Assembly: GCA_010645155.1 (NCBI GenBank)
Contig: CM021320.1
Span: 4,801,071 to 4,865,070, forward strand
Length of the DNA: 64,000 nucleotides
From: Tigriopus japonicus
Taxonomy: Eukaryota > Arthropoda > Copepoda > Harpacticoida > Harpacticidae
Direction of reading: 5' to 3'
The notes under the pieces are model-generated. The model was not told the DNA's origin and searched no databases. It saw only the letters and a program-made list of their open reading frames with translations. Shown here one piece after another: positions 55,555 through 64,000 of the stretch. How positions within the stretch are numbered: position 1 is the first letter of the stretch; every line of letters begins with the position of its first letter. A program made the position numbers and the translations under genes.

Positions 55555-55843
55555 TGGTTAATCTGTAGTAACATTGCCGCAATGTGTTTATTTGCAAACA
55601 ACTTTTGTTTTGTTGAAAAAATCTGCATTTATTACAAGGCCATTCGGTACATCTTGCACCTTTCGTTTTTATAAGCACTATTGACGAAATAAATAAAAAA
55701 GGAATAACAGTTACGTGTTGGCATTTTTATTTGCATTTAATTGCTTTTTTCGAACTCAAATATTTTTCTGCTTTTAGTTCAAGCAGACCTAATCAAACCC
55801 CAAACCGAACCTCCAACCTGAATCTGTATTCGTCCCATTAAAG

Positions 55844-56092
55844 CAGGGGTCGGCAACCGTTGGTCCGCGGCCCAAATGTGGGCCTAAGGGTGGTCGTTGA
55901 TGGGCCAAGGTGCTATGGAGAAAGTCCAAAATAGTAGGCCCAAGAGCCATCCATAGTACTGTAATCGTGGGCCCAAAGCTCTTTAATCGCTAATTTGTGG
56001 GCCCCTGAACCTCACATTGCCTGTTTGGTGGGCCCCTGACCACACATATTAAATTTCGTGGGCCTTGACCCAAAAGTGGTTGCCTACCCCTG
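55844..56092. mobile_element. hAT-type MITE, copy 2
   Basis: The same family as the element at 51849, collinear over its whole length. The left end is CAGGGGTCGGCAACC; the right end is mutated to GGTTGCCTACCCCTG. Flanking 8-mers CATTAAAG and CATTAGAG match at seven of eight positions. It ends about 210 bases before the start codon of hydrolase-like gene B, so it lies in that gene's promoter region. Confidence 0.88.
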
Positions 56093-56300
56093 CATTAGAG
56101 GAAGCAAATGTTTTGCAAATTCAAAACCTGCCCCTGCATTGTTCCCGCTGAGAACGTGCACGCCCTATACCTGGCATCTTGTGTACGTACAAATATACGT
56201 GTAGATTTCATTTTCGTACGAGCGCAATCAGTAATACCAACAAACGAGATAAATCTTGTGATTAGTCCAGATAGGTCAAACGTTCGAGCTCTTTCGGACG

Positions 56301-59246
56301 ATGAAGAACGTACTATTTTTTCTGTGGGTGTCTGTGCTCTTGAGAACTGGTTCTTGTTGTCAGTCCAAACGTGATGATCCATTAAAAGCAATAAATTTAG
56401 TCGAAGTAAGTCTAAATTTTAAAAGTCGATTGTTACGGGTTATTATGTTTCAATGGATCAGTTTCATGCCGGGAATTTGCCCATCATCTTGACGGTTCCA
56501 CATGGGGGTGAAATTCGACATCCGGACATTTTGAACCGAATGAATGGTTGCGTTGGAACAGATGGATCGTGTGAGTTCCAAAAGGATCCTTCCTGTGCTT
56601 CTGATGAATGCAAAGTGGTCAACTTTCAAGATATGAGCACAACAGATATCGCTTGGACGGTGGCCAATCAGATTGAAGATATTTTGGGGGCCAGACCTTA
56701 TATGGTGATTTCTCATCTTCATAGGTACTTTGCAAACCATTTGATTGATAAGTTCCAATATGTGATCCTGATGGGCCTTTAAGTAATTCGATCGATAATG
56801 ATTCTACAAATCTTTGTGCGTGTATTTGGAGAAAGCAAGATCGACAAGTTTATGGAAATGCCAATTGGTAAACACGGCAACTCGTTCTTTCAAGAAAGCC
56901 AGTGGTAAATTTTAGGAGAAAAGCATGAAGTTCATTTGCTTCGTCTCTTTTTATCAAATATATATGATAAGTAGGGACGGGAAAAACGTGCAAAAAGGTT
57001 TTTGGTAACAAAAACTATTTTTCTGTTTTTTGCATTTTCCATCTTTATTTGCGCCTTTTTGTGATTTTGGCTTAAAGCATTGAAATTGCCAAAAATAAAC
57101 TATTTATTTTTGAAATATTGTCAACTTTTGTCAAAATTTTGAGATTTGAATATTAGATACTTTGTTTGTTTTTGTTTGTTTGTTGAGGAGTCAGAACGCA
57201 GCTTCGCAGCTGCGATCTGATAGAGGCTGTCCGCCATATGGGGATATTGCCGCTCCACTTGGACAAGCTAACAAGCAAGCATTAATTTTTACCTCACCCT
57301 CGGGAATGACCCCAGGTTCGCCCATTTAAGCCGTCAAGGGCCGTGACTTCTGCATATAACTTAATACCACAGGTCACTAGGACTCGTCAAGCCCGGGATC
57401 GAACCGGGGCTTGCCTAGTATTTGGCATTGAAAGACAGTTCAATGCTAAATTTTGACTCCGAAGAGTTGAGTTTGGAATGTTGTGTGTTGCATTTGAAAG
57501 ACGGTTCAAATGCTAATTTTGACTCCGAAGAGTTGAGTTTGAGGGTGGCAGTCAGCCGGGATCGAACCCCAGCCATCTGCACGACAAACCGACGCAGTAC
57601 GCACTACGCCATGCCTCACCCCTGCATATTAGATACTATTTAACACTTATTGCAAAATTGCAAATTGACCTTTTCATAATTCAAGAGCAAGAATATTTTT
57701 TTTTTCTTTCACACCCACAACGTCCTTCCTATTTCGGTTATTTTTAGTATAATTTTTGCTAAAGAATTTATTTATTTTGTCTTGAAATCGAGTATTTTCA
57801 TATCCAGCTCTTACTATATTCCCAAATCTTGGGAATATCCTCTCGCCAGTTTGCTTACCTTTTTCATTTATGTTTCCCTAATTCCGCCTAGCCCTGTATA
57901 TCATTGTTTATTTCACATTTGAAGTCACAAAATCTTCTGGATGACAATATTTTGTCAGTTCGTCCAACGATATACCCAAAACAAACTTTTTCAAAGTCTT
58001 CATTGGATAGCCAAAAAGTCCATCCAGGAAGTCATGCTTGATCCACCTTGAAGCTTATAGTATTCAATTATTTTGACGCATTTTTGCCATTAATGCTCTG
58101 CAGATATTATATTATTATTTCTTGGTGTGAAAGGAAACTGCATTTGACAAATATTGTGAAATGTAAGTGCAAAATCTATTTATAATCACGATTAACTTGG
58201 ATATCCGGAATCTTTCCATATCATTTTTAATGGTGGCGACCTTTTTTGTTGTGTACAAAATTATGGAATCTTCACCCCATCATCAACGTAAAACACCGAA
58301 GTACTGCGAAAATATATGTACTAAGAAAAAGATCGTTGCAAATGGCATAAAATTTAACCCAGTAAAGCCACATGTGAACGCCAGAATTATATTTGGCGTA
58401 TACATTCTTATAGTAGAATTATATTCGTATAGTAAAATTATATAGATATAATTCTACTATACTTCAAAACTACCTCAACAACCGACCTAATGCTTCAATG
58501 GCGCTAGCTGATAGTATACTCCAAAAACTCTTAAACTGACTTGATTTTGATGTATTATGTTTTTAAATTTATTTTTGTTAACATATAATGTAATTCCCTC
58601 TGTTATTCCCCGAATTCATCAGAATGAAACTGGATCCCAATCGTGAATTGGACGAAGCCGCTCAAGGAGACGAAATTGCTACCGCTGCTTACCTCAATTT
58701 CCACAACTTGATCAACGAGACCAAAACTACGATCGGTACTGGTATTCTCTTTGATCTTCATGGACAAGGTCATCTTCAAAACAGCACCGAGGTCGGTTAC
58801 CGGATCTCCACATCCGATCTAAATGCCGGGATCGTGGCGGCGGAAAACTCAAGCATTCGATCGTTGGCTCAGAGACTCAACCTTCCTGGAAATGATTTGA
58901 TCCAAGGTCCAAAAAGCTTTGGTGCTATGCTAGAAAGTCAAGGGTTTCGGGCCCTTCCATCTCCCCGACAACCGGCTCCAGGTGAAGCACTTTTCGACAA
59001 AGATGGCGATTGACGTCAAGGAAAACCCACTCACTCTCTGTTTAATTTGGTCTAGGTGACGACAAATACTATAGAGGAGGATATATTACCAATGTCCATG
59101 GATCCTTGAATGGTGGTCAAGTAGATGCAATTCAATTGGAAATGCCGTCTGAATGGCGTTATGAGGGAACCTTGGACCAACGAAATGAGTTTGCCAACGC
59201 TGTGGGAAAGGCAATTGCTGAATACTTTGAGCTCCATTACCTTTAA
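56301..59246 (+). CDS. Secreted N-formylglutamate-amidohydrolase-like protein B
   Basis: Four exons, 56301-56405, 56462-56724, 58623-58981 and 59056-59246, join in phases 0, 2 and 1 to give 305 residues. Residues 1-18 (MKNVLFFLWVSVLLRTGS) form a signal peptide, so the product is secreted. Motifs: VPHGG (47-51), HLHR (120-123), MKLDPNR (124-130), LFDLHGQGH (165-173), GYRIS, SFGAMLESQG, SPRQPAPG, GGYITNVHGS (250-259) and DAIQLE (266-271). The family fold is a zinc-dependent hydrolase; histidines and aspartate in the VPHGG, HLHR and DLHGQGH motifs are plausible metal or catalytic residues. A loop at about 64-85 has four cysteines that gene A lacks. Splice phases equal those of gene A, proving tandem duplication. 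The 1.9 kb second intron contains a SINE. The substrate is unknown. Confidence 0.87.
57162..57625 (-). mobile_element. tRNA-derived SINE with 12-bp target duplication
   Basis: The element is flanked by perfect copies of ATATTAGATACT (57150-57161 and 57626-57637). On the minus strand its head (57620-57550) has a polymerase III A box TGGCGTAGTGCG and a B box GGTTCGATCCC spaced as in a tRNA. A second B-box-like GGTTCGATCCC lies near 57398. Between them are two direct repeats of about 57 bases (about 57420-57476 and 57487-57543). The tail is CAAA-rich at 57162-57185. It lies in the second intron of hydrolase-like gene B, opposite to its transcription. Confidence 0.9.
58412..58489. repeat. Palindrome plus single arm of the MITE family at 61709
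   Basis: The segment 58452-58489 (TTCTACTATACTTCAAAACT, then ACCTCAACAACCGACCTA) matches the right end of the element at 61709. An AT-rich hairpin with TAGTAGAATTATAT and its complement lies directly before it. The left end of the element is absent, so this is a truncated copy. Confidence 0.6.
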
Positions 59247-59320
59247 TTAATAAGACTCTATTTGATGATGACTTTCTTTTGAAAACTGATGCTAAGTGTA
59301 CAAACTACCAATTCCACTAT

Positions 59321-59326
59321 AATAAA
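59321..59326 (+). promoter_or_regulatory. Poly(A) signal of hydrolase-like gene B
   Basis: AATAAA 75 bases after the stop codon and only 92 bases before the peroxidase ATG. This leaves very little room for a separate promoter. Confidence 0.6.
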
Positions 59327-59417
59327 GATTGTTTTCAACTAGTTTATGTCTCTTCTTCCATGAATGAAATATCTGTTGCCATAAATCAGAGATGAAATAT
59401 CTTGAACGACTGAAGTT

Positions 59418-62400
59418 ATGAAGCTTCAAATTGAAACGGTGTTCTTCATCACCTTTCTTTTAACAATTTGGGACGATTCTTGGGCTTGGAACCCTTTTGA
59501 AGATGCCAATAGGCATAACAATATCAATGATCTAGGGCCAAATCTGGACCTAAGTTCCTTCCTGAAGCAACTCAGTGACTTTGATTTGACTCTTTTTGAG
59601 ACGAAACTCGAGAACTTGCAAAGCCCAACGTGGATCGAAGATATTGGGAAAACCTCCAAAAGGTCCACCAAATTGTAAGGAAACCCCATCATTGATCTAG
59701 TTTGAATTATAAAATAAGAATGAAAGAAAGCTTTGGTTAGTTCTCAAGCCATGGAGCTCCGAAATTTGATTGTGGAAAAGACCAAGGAGATCTTGTCCGT
59801 AGGAAGCACAGCTTTGAGTGAGGAAGTGGCTTTGGGATTTGCTACTTCCATATTCAACCAAACCATCAATGTGGGACATGCTGGAGGACAAGGAGAACTT
59901 GCCAATATTCCCCAACTCCTTGATATCGGCTGCAATGGAGCTCTACCACTCACATGTAAACCCGAGGAAATGTTTCGCTCGATTTCCGGGATTTGCAATA
60001 ATCTACTTCATCCTTTATGGGGTGCCGCTAGCCAACCTTTCAAACGCTTGATCCCACCTTTTTACGCGGATGGACGAGGTAGCTCATCCATGTTTTTACA
60101 ATAAAAATTTGTTTTTGCAGCAGAGTCAAAATATCAGGATTTCTTTCTGTCATATTTTGCCATTATTTAAGTCTCAGTTAGAGAACACTAAACTGAATGT
60201 AGAAAAGATCATAATTGTACTGTTTAGATTTAAAATGTCAAAGCAAGACGTCAAAAGAGGTCTAAAAATTCCAGATGAATTAAGTTAAGTTGGATGTTTT
60301 AGTTTGAAATTGTCCAAGAAATAATGAAATACTAAACGCCAGATTTGGTCTTGTATTTCACAAGGTCATTCACAAGTCATTATATACTTGCACTTTTCAG
60401 GCTGACATTACCTAAGCTCTAATAAGGTCTAAAATATTAAGGGTTTAGCTTATTGATTGGAAAGATTGCCTCGTTTTTGTTTCAGTAAGCTCCAAATAGC
60501 AAAAAAACGGCGTTTTAGATCTGCTATAACCCATGTAAACACCTTATACTCACGTATTTATCATAAACCTCCATTGTGGGAAAATATGTTTCCAAAGGGC
60601 CAAAATACCCCAAAATGGTTTTACGACGAAATGAGTCAAAGTCAAAAAGAATCGATTATACATTATTTATGCTCACCCTAATTATAAGTCCCTTTGTTAA
60701 ACCGTTTTTTCTTTCCTTGTTTCTTTTTGGAAATGTTTAATTGTATGTTCCAGGAATTCCTCGAGGAGGATTTGATTCCGAGGACGTTCATTGTACGCCA
60801 GAGGTTCAAACACCTCAAGACGAGGAATGTGGCCCTTGCACAAGTGATCCCTCAATAAAGCTCCCTAACCCAATGACCATATCGACTGAGATTCACGCTC
60901 AAACCAAACCAAGACCTGATCCAATTAGAACCAATGCAGTCACCCAATTCGGCCAATTCTTCTCTCATGATTTAACATTAGCAGTCGAGAGTGAGGTCGA
61001 AGATGGATGTTGTAACCAATCCCATTCCAAATCCCAAAATCCAAATTGTTTCCCTTTACAAATTCCTTGTTCCACAACCTGCATTGAGTTTCAGCGATCA
61101 GTTCCATTTTGTGGACCTTCATCATTGGTCCAAGAGCAAATTAACGGAGTTACTGGTTTCATTGACGCCTCCAATGTTTACGGAAGTACGGTGGATGAGT
61201 CTCTTCTTCTGCGAACTGGATCTAGGGGTATGCTCAAAACCAGTTCGTTTGAGCTTCTACCTTTCATTAACGGGAGTTATCGATCGGGAGATGTGAGGAA
61301 CAATGAGATGCCAGCTTTGGCTTCCATGCACACCATTTGGGTTCGGGAACACAATCGAATTGCTGAAGCAGTGGCATCTTCACGTGGCAATCAAAGTGAT
61401 AATCTGATTTTCCAAGAGGCCAGACGCATCGTCATTGCCGAAATGCAAAATGTAGCAATTCAGGAATGGCTCCCCATGATCTTAGGTAAGGTTTAGGGTG
61501 TACGTATGTTGACTTGAAAATTAATATTTGCAAGAATGGTGCTTTAAAAGTATGGGTAACCAAGGACAACTGTACCATTGGTGTTGAAATGAGTTCAGCA
61601 TCCTTAAATAGGTTAGGGTGTGGTTGCTAAATTGATGCCGAAAAACTGCTCTACTTTAGGACATTTGGAAGCATAAGACTATACTAGAGCATGGCTATTT
61701 TGACTATAGGTCGGTTGTTGAGGTAGTTTTGAGGTATAGTAGAAGCAAGCATATCTAGAAGCAGAAAAGAAGCATATAAGAAGCATATGAAGCGAAGTAG
61801 AAGTAACCATGCTCCAACAAGTTTCGCTAAATAAGCTGCGATTGGAAAACGCAGCTTATGTAGCGAAACTTGATCGAGCATGATTATTTCTACTCCGTCT
61901 CATACGCTTCTTTTGAGTTTCTAGGTATGGTTCTACTATACTTAAAATGTACCTTAACAACCAACCTTATAGGTCAGTTGTTGAGGCCATTTTGAAGTAT
62001 AGTAGAAGCATAGTGGAAGCATAGTACTATGGAGTAAAAATAGCCATGCTCGATAAAGTTTCGTTATATAAACTGCGGTTTTTTATCATCTGTTATTTCT
62101 ACTCCATCTCATATGCCTATTTATGATTCTAGAAATGTTTCTACTATACTTCCAAACGTGTTCCAAAAATTTGACCACGCATTTGATACACTAGCTACGT
62201 TTTTGAAAAAGTGCAGTCAATTTCTGACCTTGTGCTTTAAACCTTATGCTTCAATATTTTTCACTTTACTTCTTGGTGTCCTCATTAATTCAACTTCTCT
62301 CGCAATGTTTGCACTCTTAAGTTTTCTTATGGTTCCACTATGCTTCCACGATCCTTCCAAATGCCTTCAACAACTGACCTATATTCTGTTGAGAATTATG

Positions 62401-63701
62401 AAGGACTGTAAAAAAGTGGCATACCAATTAATTACGTGCAGGGTCAGTCGACTAAGTGTAGAGGAATCTTCAAAGTATGCCATTTTTTCCAATGAAAAGC
62501 CGTTGAAGAATAGTTTATATGTCTGTTTAAGTAATATGATAATGATCCATGGAAATTGAATTGGAAGCAATTGGATATCTTTATGTTTAATTAGATTTGG
62601 TTTGCTTACAACCAGATTTACCACTTCCATTTTTAAGTACATTTGAAGTGTCTTTGCCTTTGTAAACCACTAATTTGAAATGTGTTCCCAGGAAACAAGA
62701 AATTGAAGTATTAGTAAGTTCTTGATATGGCTAAAGCAATTGAGCGAATACAATAAACAAACATTCCTAAAATGTAAATCATCAGTAGGGCCCGCAAAAA
62801 TATTTGCCAAAAAGTGACAATTTATTAAATTTATTTTTATATAACTGTTTCTACAGGACCGTACTTCTTGGAACGATACAAGTTGATCCTGCAACCGGAC
62901 CAATTTACAACATACGATGATTCCATTCAAGCCAATATCATCAACGAGGTTGCCACGGCGGCCTTTCGATTTGGTCACTCTATGATCACCAATAAGATCC
63001 ACTTATTTAAGCCTCAAGACCCTGACCAAGCCATTGGGTTCTTTCGAACTTTCAAAGGCTTCTTTAATCAACATCTCTACGATGGTCGGAGTGGTCAACG
63101 TATGGCTCAACTTTTGACCGGGGTTCAAATGTTCTCCGCAGAATCCATGGACCCATTTTGTGTGGAAGATGTGCGAGAATACTTGAAGGTCAGTGAATCA
63201 GGCCTGAGGCAAGATCTCATTGCTCGGAACATTCAACGTGGTCGAGACCATGGACTACCTCCTTACAACCATTTTCGAGTTCTTTTCGGCCTTTCAAGAC
63301 CTTGCTCATGGAACAACGCCCCAAACGAAATCCCACTAGACCTTTGGCGCAAATTGGGAACAGTTTACAAGCATCCAGCCGATATCGATCTCTTCACGGG
63401 TGGTTTATGTGAGACTCCTAGCCGTGGTAGTGTTTTTGGAGAGACCTTCTCAGGTCTCATGGGAAGTCAGATAAGAGATCTTATTTATGGCGACAGGTTC
63501 TTTTTCACGCATGGGCCTGGAACCAACGCCAATACCTTAAACATGGATCAGATACGGAATATCATGACACGACGGTTTGGAGACATCTTTTGCGATAATA
63601 TCAATGATTTGAAGGAAGTCAGAGAAAACGTATTTAAGCTAGACTCCCCAATTGTGCCTTGTAATCAGAAACATTCGTTGAGGGTGGAGCTTTTTCTTTG
63701 A
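59418..63701 (+). CDS. Secreted heme peroxidase (peroxinectin / chorion-peroxidase type)
   Basis: Four exons, 59418-59674, 59741-60078, 60754-61485 and 62857-63701, join in phases 2, 1 and 1 to give 723 residues. A signal peptide ends at about residue 22 (DDSWA). Residues 23-190 form a propeptide-like region. The animal peroxidase domain begins near 195. Landmarks are Q266 and distal His270 followed by Asp271 (FGQFFSHDLTL; the Asp side is a calcium/heme contact), catalytic Arg396 (WVREHNRIAE), proximal His483 (FRFGHSMI), and the helix NIQRGRDHGLPPYN. All key residues are present, so an active enzyme that oxidises substrates with hydrogen peroxide is expected. In arthropods such proteins act in cell adhesion and immunity or in cuticle and eggshell cross-linking; which applies here cannot be told. 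It follows gene B by 171 bases. Confidence 0.95.
61709..61966. mobile_element. Palindromic MITE, first of two adjacent copies
   Basis: The left arm GGTCGGTTGTTGAGG...GTATAGTAGAAGC is mirrored by the right arm GGTTCTACTATAC...TTAACAACCAACC. The centre contains a smaller hairpin (TTTCGCTAAATAAGCTGC and its complement near 61823-61872). TATA-like sequence flanks both sides. It lies in the third intron of the peroxidase gene. Confidence 0.8.
61972..62379. mobile_element. Palindromic MITE, second adjacent copy
   Basis: The ends GGTCAGTTGTTGAGG and CCTTCAACAACTGACC are of the same family as the preceding copy and lie five bases from it. The interior again has the GTATAGTAGAAGC and GAAGCATAGT motifs. 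A 148-residue ORF that starts in this element (62113-62559) is element sequence and not a gene. Confidence 0.8.
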
Positions 63702-63719
63702 GTTTGTAACTTGTGTTTC

Positions 63720-63725
63720 AATAAA
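63720..63725 (+). promoter_or_regulatory. Poly(A) signal of the peroxidase gene
   Basis: AATAAA 19 bases after the peroxidase stop codon. No other gene is seen in the remaining bases to 64000. Confidence 0.55.
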
Positions 63726-64000
63726 TTAATGGAGCTGGAATTGTTGTTTAGAACAGGTTATATATTTCTGTGACAGTAGGTACACAACATTGACAATTCA
63801 GACAAAACAATCATGATTTTCCATGTTCTCTGAAGATTGCGGGAAGGAAATTTGGCCAATTAGAACAAACATCACAGTCATTTTGGTACAGAAATGAAAT
63901 TGGAACAGTATTGCAAGATTTGAGGATTGAAGGAAATAAACTTTAAACAAAATCATCCTGGTTGCATCCTGTGAATTGTCAAAAAAACATTTGAAAGCAA

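Noticed and set aside
57385..57620. tRNA genes on minus (two B boxes)
   Set aside because: No cloverleaf with acceptor stem; target duplications and tail show a SINE.
57422..57643. ORF of 73 codons on plus
   Set aside because: Antisense of the SINE body repeats.
62113..62559. ORF of 148 codons on plus
   Set aside because: Begins inside a palindromic MITE within the peroxidase intron; no homology.

Overview
The window is nuclear DNA from an arthropod, most likely a crustacean and plausibly a copepod. The evidence is spliced genes with short introns, CLIP-type secreted serine proteases, a peroxinectin-type heme peroxidase, short runs of the arthropod telomere motif TTAGG, and AT-rich intergenic DNA full of small transposons. 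The species assignment is inference; no rRNA or mitochondrial sequence is present to test it.

Layout. 1-2000: a decayed LINE reverse transcriptase interrupted by a 1.6 kb foldback element. 4424-5106: two weak ORFs, one with a zinc finger. 6418-10461 (minus): two tandem secreted trypsin-like proteases, one with a GC-AG intron. 14800-16140 (minus): a LINE fragment lacking its catalytic block. 16500-17252 (minus): an unidentified, frame-broken, GC-richer coding relic. 17312-19637: a foldback element built from TATCTAGATA-type subrepeats. 19891-20100: a 15-bp minisatellite. 21854-22686 (minus): a small spliced gene with a basic N-terminal part and a C-terminal coiled coil. 25515-28175 (plus): DHX15/Prp43 helicase. 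31360-32529 (plus): a type II membrane DUF1647-like protein. 33681-36772 (minus): GTPBP2. 40636-41758 (plus): DNAJC9. 47269-53112 and 56301-59246 (plus): two tandem genes of the N-formylglutamate-amidohydrolase-like family. 59418-63701 (plus): a secreted heme peroxidase.

The housekeeping genes (DHX15 in splicing, GTPBP2 in ribosome surveillance, DNAJC9 as histone/Hsp70 co-chaperone) are intact and share no pathway. The accessory genes are extracellular: a protease pair at the left and a hydrolase-like pair plus peroxidase at the right. The second hydrolase-like gene and the peroxidase are only 171 bp apart, stop codon to start codon. Gene-poor DNA contains several non-autonomous elements with readable ends: three hAT-type families with 8-bp target duplications, foldback elements, a tRNA-derived SINE with a 12-bp target duplication, and two adjacent palindromic MITEs. 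Exon junctions were worked out by hand from splice sites, reading phase and paralogue or known-family comparison. No transcripts or database searches were available.
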